Of a DNA stretch of 64,000 nucleotides, positions 50,483 through 59,035 are shown in pieces; the first letter of the stretch is position 1; each line of letters begins with the position of its first letter. The notes beneath the pieces are model-generated. The model had not been told where the DNA came from. It made no database searches and saw only the letters and a list, made by a program, of their open reading frames with translations. Source of the DNA: Hydrogenophilus thermoluteolus (lineage in GTDB: Bacteria; Pseudomonadota; Gammaproteobacteria; Burkholderiales; Rhodocyclaceae); NCBI RefSeq assembly GCF_003574215.1, contig NZ_AP018558.1, positions 1,467,001 through 1,531,000 of the forward strand. Direction: 5' to 3'. Position numbers and translations under genes: made by a program.

Positions 50483-53085
50483 ACGAACGTGCGACAGGCA
50501 ACCGACTGCTCTTTCGTGTGGAAGGAATGGGTTGCCAGAACTGTGTCAAAAAGATCACGAACGCACTCATAGCGCAGCCGGGCGTGACGGAGGTTACCAT
50601 CGACCTCGACGCGAAGCGAATGAAAGTCACCGCGGCGTTGTCCGCGGAAGCGATCGCCGCGATCGTCACCGAACTGGGCTACCCCACCACACCACTGACC
50701 GATGCCGAAACCCGACCATCGGCGCGAACCGCGCATGGGCATCCCACCGAACAGCACAGTGCCCAGTCAGCCGCTGAGCGCACCGCCACGAACGAAGGGA
50801 ATGACGCCCCCGCCACCGCAACGGAAGCGCCCGCCGGTCGGACCTGCCAGCTCATTCTGACCGGCGTCAAGTGCGCGGCGTGCGTCGCGAAGGTCGAGGA
50901 AGCACTCAGGGGCGTACCCGGTGTGACCCGCGCGAGTGTCAACTTCGCCGAGCGCACCGCACTGGTAGAAGGGGACGCGGACTCCGACGCGCTCGTCAAG
51001 GCTGTGGAAGCCGCGGGGTACGGCGCCCAGGTGATTCAGGACGATGCTTCGGCGATGGACGAGAAAGCCGCTGCGGAACAGGCCTTCTACAAGGCCCGCC
51101 TGCGCGACATGACCGTGGCGCTGGGCCTGGGTGTGCCGCTCATGCTCTATGGCGTATTGGGTGGCGAAATGTCGGTACAGCCGGGGCTTTCCCAATGGGT
51201 GTGGATCGGCATCGGCCTGCTGACGCTGGGCGTACTGGTCAAGAGCGGCGGTCACTTTTTCAAGGGCGCCTGGAGTGCCTTCAAGGGCCACACCGCCAAC
51301 ATGGATACGCTGGTGGCCACCGGTACGGGAGTCGCCTGGCTCTACTCCATGGTCGTCGTACTAATTCCTGAAGCGGTCCCGGAGAGCGCTCGTCATGTCT
51401 ATTTCGAAGCCTCCGCGGTGATCATCGGCCTCATCAACCTCGGGCTGGCACTGGAAACCCGCGCCCGGGGCAAGACTTCCCAGGCCATCCGCCGCCTGCT
51501 GGATCTTCAGGCGAAGACTGCCCGCGTGATCCGTGATGGACAGGAGCTGGACATCCCGGTGGAAGCGGTGCAAAAAGACGACCTGATCAGGGTACGGCCC
51601 GGTGAGAAAATTCCCGTGGATGGCGAGGTGACCGACGGCAAGAGCCTGGTGGACGAATCGATGCTCACCGGCGAACCGGTACCGGTGGAGAAACAGCCCG
51701 GCGATACCGTAGCTGCTGGCACGCTCAACAAGACCGGCACGTTTGTCTTCCGCGCCACCCGCGTCGGCAAGGATACGGCACTGGCGCAGATCATCCAGAT
51801 GGTCAAGCGGGCTCAGAACGCCAAACCAGCGATCGGGCGGCTGGCGGACAAGATCTCGGCCGTCTTCGTCCCCGTCGTCATGCTCATTGCCATTGCGGCA
51901 GCACTGATCTGGCTCAATTTCGGGCCGGAACCCCGCATCGCCCATGCACTGGTGGCCCTGACCACCGTGCTGATTATCGCCTGCCCCTGCGCATTGGGGC
52001 TCGCTACCCCCATGTCCATCATGGTGGGTGTGGGCAAGGCTGCAGAATATGGCGTTTTGATTCGCAACGGCGACGCCTTGCAAACCGCCAGCAATCTGGA
52101 CGTGATCGTCGTGGACAAGACCGGCACGGTGACCGAAGGCAAACCCAAGGTCGTAGCGATCGAAAGCGCCTCGCTGGACGAAAGGGAACTGCTCCGGCTC
52201 GCGGCCGGACTCGAAAACAGCTCCGAACACCCGCTGGCCCTCTCCGTGGTGGACGCAGCCCGCGAACGCGGGCTGGACATTCCACCTGCCGAGCAGTTCG
52301 AAGCCCTGTCCGGCAAGGGTGTGCAAGGTATCGTCGCGGGCAAGCGCATCCAAATCGGCCAGATACGCTGGTTCCAAGAACAAAGAATCGACTTCAGCGC
52401 CTGGCAAGACAAGGCAGATGCCCATGCCCGCAATGCCGCCACCCCGCTCTACATCGCCGTGGACGGGCAACCGGTCGGCCTGATCGCCGTCGCTGACCCC
52501 ATCAAACCGGACAGCCGCGACGCGATTGCCCGCCTCCATCAGCGCGGTCTGAAGGTCGTGATGCTCACCGGTGACGTACGCACCACCGCCGAAGCCGTAG
52601 CCCGTCAGGCCGGTATCGACGAAGTAATCGCCGAAGTGCTGCCTCAGGACAAAGCCCACCACGTGCACCAGTTCAAGGCGCAGGGGCTCAAAGTGGCGAT
52701 GGTCGGCGACGGCATCAACGATGCGCCAGCACTGGCGGAAGCCGACGTGGGCTTCGCGATCGGCAGTGGCACTGATGTGGCGATCGAAAGCGCCGACGTG
52801 GTCCTCATGCGGAGCTCCCTGCACGGGGTCGCCGACGCGATCGAAATCTCCGCCGCCACGGTGCGCAACATATACCAGAACCTGTTTGGTGCCTTTATCT
52901 ACAATGTGGCCGGCATCCCCATTGCGGCAGGGCTGCTCTACCCCTTTACCGGCTGGCTGCTCAATCCGGTGGTGGCTGGGGCAGCGATGTCCCTGTCGTC
53001 CTTTACCGTAGTCACCAACGCCAACCGCCTGCGGTTGTTCAAACCTTCACGCGACACATCCAGCCTACCACAGGGAGGAATCTGA
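50479..53085 (+). CDS. copA: Cu+-exporting P1B-type ATPase
   Basis: Inner-membrane copper efflux pump. The protein has 868 residues. Two N-terminal metal-binding domains carry GMGCQNC (C19, C22) and GVKCAAC (C132, C135), linked by an Ala/Glu/Thr-rich spacer. The transmembrane copper site is CPC (502-504), the phosphorylated Asp is in DKTGT (about 546), and the ATP-binding region has SEHPLA and GDGINDAPAL. HMA1 has Gly-Cys-Gln-Asn-Cys, a variant of CxxC. A downstream cupredoxin-like protein may share the operon. Confidence 0.95.
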   Translation: MNERATGNRLLFRVEGMGCQNCVKKITNALIAQPGVTEVTIDLDAKRMKVTAALSAEAIAAIVTELGYPTTPLTDAETRPSARTAHGHPTEQHSAQSAAERTATNEGNDAPATATEAPAGRTCQLILTGVKCAACVAKVEEALRGVPGVTRASVNFAERTALVEGDADSDALVKAVEAAGYGAQVIQDDASAMDEKAAAEQAFYKARLRDMTVALGLGVPLMLYGVLGGEMSVQPGLSQWVWIGIGLLTLGVLVKSGGHFFKGAWSAFKGHTANMDTLVATGTGVAWLYSMVVVLIPEAVPESARHVYFEASAVIIGLINLGLALETRARGKTSQAIRRLLDLQAKTARVIRDGQELDIPVEAVQKDDLIRVRPGEKIPVDGEVTDGKSLVDESMLTGEPVPVEKQPGDTVAAGTLNKTGTFVFRATRVGKDTALAQIIQMVKRAQNAKPAIGRLADKISAVFVPVVMLIAIAAALIWLNFGPEPRIAHALVALTTVLIIACPCALGLATPMSIMVGVGKAAEYGVLIRNGDALQTASNLDVIVVDKTGTVTEGKPKVVAIESASLDERELLRLAAGLENSSEHPLALSVVDAARERGLDIPPAEQFEALSGKGVQGIVAGKRIQIGQIRWFQEQRIDFSAWQDKADAHARNAATPLYIAVDGQPVGLIAVADPIKPDSRDAIARLHQRGLKVVMLTGDVRTTAEAVARQAGIDEVIAEVLPQDKAHHVHQFKAQGLKVAMVGDGINDAPALAEADVGFAIGSGTDVAIESADVVLMRSSLHGVADAIEISAATVRNIYQNLFGAFIYNVAGIPIAAGLLYPFTGWLLNPVVAGAAMSLSSFTVVTNANRLRLFKPSRDTSSLPQGGI

Positions 53086-53086
53086 G

Positions 53087-53443
53087 ATGATGCTGCTCAA
53101 CCTGCTTTTGATCGGCGCGGCGGCGTTCATCATCTACTGGTTCTGGTTGTGGAAACCGGCGAGCCAGGACCTGCCCGTGCAAACACACTGGAAAATCATC
53201 GCGGAAAACGGCGCCTACACGCCGGGCGTCATCCGTGTGCCCGCTGGCCAGCCCGTCACGTTGGAGATCACCCGCAAGGACCCGTCTCCCTGTGCGGAAC
53301 AGATCGTGTTCGAGGGCGCCAACGTCACCGAAACCCTGCCCCTGAACAAGACCGTGACCGTCACGGTCACCTGGCCCGCACCGGGTGAGTACCCGTTTCA
53401 CTGCCAGATGAACATGCTCAAGGGGCGGGTGGAGGTGGTGTAA
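53087..53443 (+). CDS. Cupredoxin-like membrane-anchored protein
   Basis: Periplasm-facing protein of 118 residues with one N-terminal membrane helix (about residues 3-22). The domain resembles cupredoxins: CAEQIVFEG (a Cys ligand region) and a C-terminal YPFHCQMNMLKGRV, which carries the H-C-M ligand order. It follows copA directly with a GGAGG site and probably belongs to the copper-resistance operon, as an acceptor or oxidant of Cu+. Function is inferred. Confidence 0.8.
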   Translation: MMLLNLLLIGAAAFIIYWFWLWKPASQDLPVQTHWKIIAENGAYTPGVIRVPAGQPVTLEITRKDPSPCAEQIVFEGANVTETLPLNKTVTVTVTWPAPGEYPFHCQMNMLKGRVEVV

Positions 53444-53511
53444 GAAATCGCGGTTTCTCCCCGACTAAGGCCTAACCCCGCACGCAACGGCCCCGCGGCG
53501 GGACGTATCAC

Positions 53512-53700
53512 CTTGGGGCCAAATAAGGAAAAAACGACTGCAAAGCGGGGCCCGGAACCACCTGTGCGGGCACTTCGGTGCGTGACTACCAGGGCAACGC
53601 ATGGAAACTCGTCCCGGCGGGAACGTGTGAAAAAACCCCGTCTCCCACTTCTCCAACCGGCTATGGCCAGCTGAAGCCTTTCAAAGAGAAATCGGCGTAA
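53512..53700 (+). pseudogene. 5'-truncated bufferin precursor (DUF2282, BufA-type)
   Basis: The frame ending at TAA 53700 reads GKNDCKAGPGTTCAGTS and NAWKLVPAGTCEK, which I recognise as the C-terminal half of periplasmic Cys-rich DUF2282/BufA precursors. These normally begin with a signal peptide and CYGxAxAGxNDC. Upstream, remnants LGAK abut a TAA stop at 53524-53526, no in-frame ATG exists after the stop, and no signal peptide is found in any frame of 53444-53524. The usual downstream processing genes follow at 53754. I read it as a decaying precursor, not a short functional gene. Confidence 0.75.
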
Positions 53701-53709
53701 TCGCCGTGC

Positions 53710-53735
53710 GTTTCCCCGCCTTTGGGTGGGGAAAC
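53710..53735 (+). promoter_or_regulatory. Hairpin between the precursor remnant and the DUF692 gene
   Basis: An 11-bp stem (GTTTCCCCGCC pairs with GGTGGGGAAAC, one G-T pair) with a four-base TTTG loop lies 18 bases before the DUF692 start. No T-run follows, so it is not a classic terminator. A hairpin here could lower downstream expression relative to the abundant precursor or stabilise the upstream message. Confidence 0.6.
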
Positions 53736-53753
53736 GCTGCTCTGGGAATCACC

Positions 53754-54638
53754 ATGATTCGCACGTCGCCATCGCAGCTTCCCGCACGCGCCGGAATCGG
53801 TCTCAAACCGGAACACTTCCGCGCCATCCAAGAGTCATGGCCGGACATCGGTTTTTTCGAGATTCACGCCGAAAACTACTTCGTCGCGGGCGGTCCCTTT
53901 CATCGCAACCTAGAACGCATCCGCGAACGGTACGCGCTCTCGATTCATGGCGTTGGCCTTTCACTGGGTGGTGAAGCGCCGCTTGACCGTACGCACCTGC
54001 GCCGTCTGAAACACCTACTCGATCGCTACCAACCGGAATCGTTTTCGGAGCATCTTGCGTGGTCTTCGCACCAAGGCTACTACCTCAACGACCTCTTGCC
54101 GCTTCCTTATACGAACGAAACGCTGACTCGCGTTTGCACCCATATCGACCAAACGCAAGAGGCACTGGGCTGCCGTCTGCTCCTGGAAAACCCGGCGACG
54201 TACCTCGAATTCGCCACTTCGACCTGGAGCGAAAGCGATTTCCTTCAGGAAGTCGTCCGCCGCACCGGCTGTGGGCTACTGCTCGATGTCAATAACCTCT
54301 ACATCAGCGCAATCAACCACCACCGCGACCCTGTCGCGATGCTCGAAACGCTTCCCCTTCACGCGGTCGGAGAGATCCACGTCGCGGGCTTTCACCGCGA
54401 CCGTGACGCTGCGGGAAGTCCGCTCCTGATCGACACCCACGGGGCGGCGGTCGATGACGCGGTCTGGACGCTCTACCAAAAAGCGTTGGCCCATCTCGGT
54501 CCGGTGGCAACGCTGCTGGAACGCGATCAGAACCTACCGCTGCTTGTCGAACTGGTTGCAGAAGCTCAGATCGCCGAGCGCTATCTCCTAGCTGCGCACC
54601 CGGAATCTGCGATTACGGCCCCGCTGGAGTCTGTGTGA
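53754..54638 (+). CDS. DUF692/MbnB-like multinuclear iron enzyme (bufferin BufB)
   Basis: TIM-barrel enzyme that modifies Cys residues of DUF2282 precursors into copper-binding thiooxazoles in bufferin studies. The protein has 294 residues from ATG 53754. Metal-site motifs are present in order: FFEIHAENY, IHGVGLSLG, SEHLAW, LENPATYLE, DVNNLY, EIHVAGFH and DTHG. It appears intact even though its substrate gene is truncated. Alternatively it may act on a precursor encoded elsewhere. Confidence 0.88.
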   Translation: MIRTSPSQLPARAGIGLKPEHFRAIQESWPDIGFFEIHAENYFVAGGPFHRNLERIRERYALSIHGVGLSLGGEAPLDRTHLRRLKHLLDRYQPESFSEHLAWSSHQGYYLNDLLPLPYTNETLTRVCTHIDQTQEALGCRLLLENPATYLEFATSTWSESDFLQEVVRRTGCGLLLDVNNLYISAINHHRDPVAMLETLPLHAVGEIHVAGFHRDRDAAGSPLLIDTHGAAVDDAVWTLYQKALAHLGPVATLLERDQNLPLLVELVAEAQIAERYLLAAHPESAITAPLESV

Positions 54639-55453
54639 TGGACGCATGGACCGCTGCGCTCTTGGATCCCACACGACCGCCACCTGCTGGCCTCAAAACC
54701 TGGAACGGTTCGGATCCACTCGTGCGCTTCAATGTCTACCGCAACAACGTCGTCGTTTCGCTCTGCGAAGCCCTCGCGGATACCTTTCCCGTCACGCAAG
54801 CCATTTTGGGGCAAGAGACATTCTGGGCCGTGGCACGTGCCTACCTCGACGCTGGGAACCTACCCGATTCGCCACAACTGGTTCGCTACGGAGCCACGTT
54901 TCCGGCGTTCCTGGCTACGCTCCCGTTTGTCGACCGCTTTCCCTACCTTCCAGACCTTTCGGCGCTCGAATACGCATACGTCCAAGCGTTTCACGCCGCC
55001 GACGCTGCGGTGCTCGATCCAACCGTGCTCCAACACGCATTGACCCAACCGGAGCAACTGCCCAACGTGCGCTTCGTTTTCCATCCGTCGGTCGCTGTCA
55101 TTGCGTCGCGCCACCCCATCGCAACGCTGTGGCACGCCTACCACGAAACCGCCGATGCGATCGCGTTTTCGCAAACGGCTGCGTCGATCGAACCGCGCGC
55201 CGAACCGACTTGGGTCGTGCGCAGCGAAGAAACGGTCTATGTCATCCCCGTCACCCCTGCAGACGCGCGCTGCTTGGCCGCGTTGCACCACGGCGAACCG
55301 CTCGGTACCGCGGTCGAACGAGCAGCGGCGGACGAAGCGAGTGCGTACGATCCTGCTGCGCTCTTTGCCCTTTTGCTGCGTCATGGGGCACTCACACAGC
55401 TGATTTTGCCCGAAACGCCAGGATCCAACCCTACAACGGGAGAAATGCCATGA
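54638..55453 (+). CDS. DUF2063 partner protein (bufferin BufC)
   Basis: Partner of DUF692 enzymes that binds the precursor peptide. The protein has 271 residues. The N-terminal helical part has RFNVYRNNVVVSLCEALADTFP (shown in part: RFNVYRNNVV), characteristic of DUF2063. The start ATG 54638 shares a base with the DUF692 stop (TGATG). No catalytic residues are expected. Downstream it overlaps the DoxX gene. Confidence 0.85.
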   Translation: MDAWTAALLDPTRPPPAGLKTWNGSDPLVRFNVYRNNVVVSLCEALADTFPVTQAILGQETFWAVARAYLDAGNLPDSPQLVRYGATFPAFLATLPFVDRFPYLPDLSALEYAYVQAFHAADAAVLDPTVLQHALTQPEQLPNVRFVFHPSVAVIASRHPIATLWHAYHETADAIAFSQTAASIEPRAEPTWVVRSEETVYVIPVTPADARCLAALHHGEPLGTAVERAAADEASAYDPAALFALLLRHGALTQLILPETPGSNPTTGEMP

Positions 55454-55980
55454 ACCCTTGGTTCAGCCGCAACACCCGAGCGGTGCTTACGATCACCGCC
55501 CGTACCGTTCGTTTCCTCATCCCCTGGATGGAACGCATCCCGCACAGCGTGATCGCACTCCTTGGGCGCTTTTCGATCGCCGCAGTCTTCTGGAAATCGG
55601 GTCAGACCAAGGTCGAAGGATTCGCGGTCGACCTCGTCGAGGGCACCTGGTCTTTGGGGTGGCCGCGCTTTGCCGATTCGACGATCGATCTTTTCCGCTA
55701 CGAGTACAACCTGCCATTCATCCCGCCCGAAATTGCGGCACCGCTCGCCGCGTTCGCGGAACACCTCTTCCCGATCTTGCTCTTAGTCGGTTTAGCGACG
55801 CGGTTTTCGGCGCTCGCCCTCCTGATCATGACCGCGGTGATCCAGATTTTCGTCTATCCCGACGCGTATCCCACCCATGGTGTCTGGGCCACCGTGCTGC
55901 TCTACCTCATTGCCCGCGGCCCGGGCGTGATCGCGATCGATCACTGGGTAGCGCGCCGTTACCGCGATCTTGCGGCATAA
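55450..55980 (+). CDS. DoxX family membrane protein of the bufferin cluster
   Basis: Integral membrane protein of 176 residues with about four helices. Features include LLGRFSIAAVFWKSGQTKVEG, shown in part as FSIAAVFWKSGQTK, and AEHLFPILLLVGLATRFSALALL. The C-terminus has IDHWVARRY. DoxX proteins close DUF692-DUF2063 operons and may supply reducing or oxidising equivalents. ATGA overlap with the DUF2063 gene confirms the operon. Confidence 0.87.
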   Translation: MNPWFSRNTRAVLTITARTVRFLIPWMERIPHSVIALLGRFSIAAVFWKSGQTKVEGFAVDLVEGTWSLGWPRFADSTIDLFRYEYNLPFIPPEIAAPLAAFAEHLFPILLLVGLATRFSALALLIMTAVIQIFVYPDAYPTHGVWATVLLYLIARGPGVIAIDHWVARRYRDLAA

Positions 55981-56680
55981 TGAATGGATGAACTCGATGT
56001 TGAAACGGGTGGGCCAATGGCTCGCCCGCTATCTCACCCGTCCGATCCATTTCCACACGCTGACACCGCCCACCCCGCCCGAACGCCTGCTCGCGGTGCT
56101 GCAGCCAGGCGACGTCCTTTTGGTCGAAGGCAACAACCGGATCAGCACCGCGATCAAATACCTGACGCAATCGACCTGGTCCCACGCCGCGCTGTTCGTC
56201 GGCTCCGAACCGTTACAGGCACGCGGCAAACCGCACGACCACTGCTTCATCGAAGCCGACCTCGTCGAAGGGGTACGCAGCGTGGGGATCACGCAATACG
56301 CCGGTTTGAACACGCGCATCTGTCGTCCCGTCGGCTTACGCCCCGAAGATCGGGAAAACCTGATTCGCTTCGCGCTCGACCGCCTGGGTAACCAGTACGA
56401 CTTGCGAAACGTGGTCGATCTGGCGCGCTATCTGTTGCCCACCCCGCCGGTACCCACCAACTGGCGCCGCCGAATGCTCGCGCTCGGCAGCGGCGATCCA
56501 ACGCGTGCGATCTGTTCCACTTTGCTCGCACAAGCTTTTCAAGCGATCGGTTACCCGATCCTGCCGCTCATCACGACGGAACCGATCCACTCGCCAGAAT
56601 GTCTGGGCTGCCAACGCGAAATTTGGCAGATGCGCCACCACAGCCTCTTCGTCCCGCGCGATTTCGACCTTTCTCCTTAT

Positions 56681-58154
56681 TTTGACTGTGTCACAAAATT
56701 TTTCTTCACCCTCTACCTACGCGTTCTCCCGCAGCAGGGACACCTCAGAAGCTGTCGGGCGATGTGTTGGGCAATCCAATAGCGAATCGTTGCGATCGAG
56801 TCGGGTACGTGGCGTTGTGCTCTTGGGGCTTCCCCGGGGGATATACCCTTGGGGTAAGGGAGGCGCTTTGCTGAGCGCACGGTTTTTTTTGTCAGGGTCT
56901 TTGAGTCGTTGCAGGAGCAAAAAGCCGTAGGCGGCAATCGTGAGCGTAGCATGGTGGTGAAACCCGCGCCAGTTGCGCCCTTCGTAGTGGCCAAGCCCCA
57001 CTTCCTGTTTGAGTTCGCGGTAATCGCGCTCGATGCGCCAGCGCATCTTGACGGTATGAACCAGCTGCGTCAATGAGTAGGTCTGAGGAAGCGTGCAGAG
57101 AAAGTAGTGGCTCGGTTCGCTTTCCGTTTCCGGCCATTCGATGAGCAGCCACTCGGGTTCGCGAAGGGTGGATCGCCAATAGTCACGGTGCGCGGCTCGT
57201 ACCCGCACCGCCGCAAAGCGTGAGCGCAACACCCCATTGCTGCCTTCGCGCCAGGTGACCGTCCGGTAGGCGCTCTGCGGAAGGCTCAGTGCCAGCGCCT
57301 TGACCGATACCGGTTCGTGCCCAGGGCTACGACGCAGGTTTTTGGCCGGTCGCCCCCGTCCTGTGTACGGTTCCGGTTGTAAGGGTTCGACCCCAGGCGG
57401 CCACACGGTGGTCGCTTCCCGTACCGCTACCGCGTAGCGAAGACCCCACGCGGTGAGTTGATCGCGAAAATGGGTGGTGTCGCCATAAACCGCATCGGCA
57501 AGCACGACCCCAGGGGGAACGCCTGCGGCAAGCGCCTCCGAGATCTGCCTGAGTGCGATTTCGGGTTTCGTCGCAAACGTCACCGTTTCCGGCACCCCCG
57601 CTTTGTTGCGCCGCTCGGGGTCATTGGCCCACGCTTCGGGTAGGTAGAGACGAAAGGCAATCGGTAGGCTTCCTTTCTCGCTTGCCAAAGAGAGCGACAC
57701 AGCGACCTGGCAGTTTTCGTTTTTACCCACCTGCCCGCAGTATTGCCGGGCAACGCCCACCGAGTGGCGACCCTGTTTGGGAATGCCGGTCTCATCGACG
57801 ATCCAGTAGCACGCCTCATCGAGTGCCAGGTGCGGAGCGACGATTTCGCGCACTTTGCGCAATACCGCTTCGTCCGACCACGGAGATTTCGCCACGAAGT
57901 GGTGTAGCGCCTGATGCTTGGCCTGAACCCGCTCAGGGTCAAGGTGCGCGGCAATCGGTTCGATGCTTTTGCGCGCAATCGGCAAAAGAAGCCCCCGGCA
58001 GTAGTCCTTGAGCCCCGCATGACGATCGGCGTGGCCCAGCACCTCAGTAAGCTCTGTGAGGTAGCACTCCAGTTCGTCATCCGGTGTCATTGAGACGCCC
58101 CTTCGGAACGTGGCAAGATAGAGAGAAGTCTAGCATTTTTTTGACACAGTCAAA
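56681..58154 (-). mobile_element. IS701-family insertion sequence
   Basis: A 1,474-bp element with terminal inverted repeats beginning TTTGACTGTGTCA at both ends. It is flanked by 4-bp target duplications TTAT (56677-56680 and 58155-58158). It holds one complete transposase gene on the minus strand. Size, repeats and the short duplication match IS701. Confidence 0.9.
56717..58090 (-). CDS. IS701-family transposase
   Basis: DDE-type transposase of 457 residues, apparently intact. The characteristic sections are YWIVDETGIPKQG, with the first acid, VLADAVYGD (second acid) and MRWRIERDYRELKQEVGLGH (third acid, shown in part). The C-terminal tail ends GYIPRGSPKSTTPRTR. The opposite strand carries only shadow frames. 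Confidence 0.93.
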   Translation of the reverse strand: MTPDDELECYLTELTEVLGHADRHAGLKDYCRGLLLPIARKSIEPIAAHLDPERVQAKHQALHHFVAKSPWSDEAVLRKVREIVAPHLALDEACYWIVDETGIPKQGRHSVGVARQYCGQVGKNENCQVAVSLSLASEKGSLPIAFRLYLPEAWANDPERRNKAGVPETVTFATKPEIALRQISEALAAGVPPGVVLADAVYGDTTHFRDQLTAWGLRYAVAVREATTVWPPGVEPLQPEPYTGRGRPAKNLRRSPGHEPVSVKALALSLPQSAYRTVTWREGSNGVLRSRFAAVRVRAAHRDYWRSTLREPEWLLIEWPETESEPSHYFLCTLPQTYSLTQLVHTVKMRWRIERDYRELKQEVGLGHYEGRNWRGFHHHATLTIAAYGFLLLQRLKDPDKKNRALSKAPPLPQGYIPRGSPKSTTPRTRLDRNDSLLDCPTHRPTASEVSLLRENA

Positions 58155-58272
58155 TTATTTGGCGGTGATCAAACCGACACTGGAAAGCGGGTTCGACTAC
58201 AAAAAAATCCCCTGGCAAACGCCAGAGCCGAAAATCGTGACCTCGCGGTAGGCACCTTGCCACAAATCAGCT

Positions 58273-58509
58273 TCACTGCCGGGGCGATTCCACGCTCTGG
58301 TCGTTTTCCGGCTCAGACGCAGGCAGTTCGCCTTTGCCCTTCGCGTACGCTTTCGCCCACCGGCCCAAATTGTCGACGTGTGTCCCGAACCGGCGGCAAC
58401 CCGAACACATCAACAGATGGAAACGCAACGCCCACTTCTCGGTAACGCTCAGCGGCCGTTCGCGCGCTTCGGAGAGCAAACGGGTGGCTTCCTGACAATT
58501 CATCATCAT
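58273..58509 (-). CDS. zf-HC2 type anti-sigma factor
   Basis: Putative cytoplasmic zinc-binding anti-sigma protein of 78 residues. It begins MMMNCQEATRLLSEA and has the HxxxCxxC zinc motif in HLLMCSGCRRF. The C-terminal tail is basic then acidic and no membrane helix is seen. The ATG overlaps the preceding sigma-factor stop (ATGA). Its intended partner gene next door is broken, so it may have no substrate. Three Met codons give some start ambiguity. Confidence 0.8.
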   Translation of the reverse strand: MMMNCQEATRLLSEARERPLSVTEKWALRFHLLMCSGCRRFGTHVDNLGRWAKAYAKGKGELPASEPENDQSVESPRQ

Positions 58510-58926
58510 CCGTGATCCCTTTCGAACCAGCGTTCTTCGAGACACGCATCCGCGCACGATAGAGCAACACATTGACATGATTCTCGGTGAGTTCGAGATT
58601 GCGGCAGATTTCTGGCGTGGTCAGTTCCAGCATCTCGCGCATCATGAACACCTGTGCCTGTTTGGGCGGCAACCGTTCCAAGCAGAGGTGGAACACGGCC
58701 CAAAATTGCCGATCGTTTTCCGCCGCTTCCGGGTCTCCCCACGCCTGCGGGCGCGAATCGGGCAGCCAATGCCCACTGCGGTCGAACAGTTCGGTGAGCG
58801 GCTCTTCCTCTTCGTCGCGACCGACATTACCGGAAAAAGGCACAACACGAGCACGACGGCGTAATTCGTCGCGAATTGCACCATTTGGCGCCGTAACGGC
58901 TCCAGCGTTTCGCCGTGCCACTCCAT
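58506..58926 (-). pseudogene. Broken extracytoplasmic-function-type sigma factor
   Basis: A sigma-70 family gene with two lesions. The frame starting at ATG 58926 gives METhe-like MEWHGETLEPLRRQMVQFAT (N-terminus), then the sigma sense jumps into another frame at IRDELRRRARVV. Region 2 between these, about 50 residues, is missing. Region 4 is readable (LPPKQAQVFMMREMLELTTPEICRNLEL, shown in part), then near 58545 a one-base deletion shifts the frame; the original tail CLEERWFERDHG lies in the other frame and reaches the TGA at 58506. No full-length sigma factor can be made. Confidence 0.75.
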
Positions 58927-59035
58927 CACCGAACCCCCTGATCGTCTTTGGTCGGACCCACCTACGATTATCTTACAAAGCAGTGGGAGCGCCCGCGCTA
59001 TAATGGCACATTGCACTGCAACACAAGTCGAACCC

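Larger units (their letters stand above)
55988..58251 (+). pseudogene. YiiX-like permuted papain-fold amidase, split by IS701-family element
   Basis: Removing the insertion (56681-58154) and one 4-bp repeat restores a single 261-residue frame ending KIVTSR at the TAG 58251. Motifs are GDVLLVEGNN, SHAALFVG (catalytic His), FIEADLVEGV and AICSTLLAQAF (catalytic Cys). These fit a YiiX/YebB-like NlpC/P60 hydrolase, role unknown. In the present state the protein would lose about 30 residues after SPYF and gain an IS-encoded tail of about 34 residues. The catalytic Cys is retained, so the truncated product may not be wholly inactive. Confidence 0.88.

Noticed and set aside
53465..53656. Minus-strand ORF in the gap before the DUF692 gene
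   Set aside because: It overlaps the recognisable DUF2282 remnant on the opposite strand and has no family resemblance.
54646..55449. Long extension upstream of the DoxX gene
   Set aside because: It is an alternate frame of the DUF2063 gene; the DoxX start at 55450 has a four-base overlap with that gene.
59003..59035. Earlier ATG for metG at 59003
   Set aside because: The codon overlaps a TATAAT promoter box and the extra residues match no MetG N-terminus.
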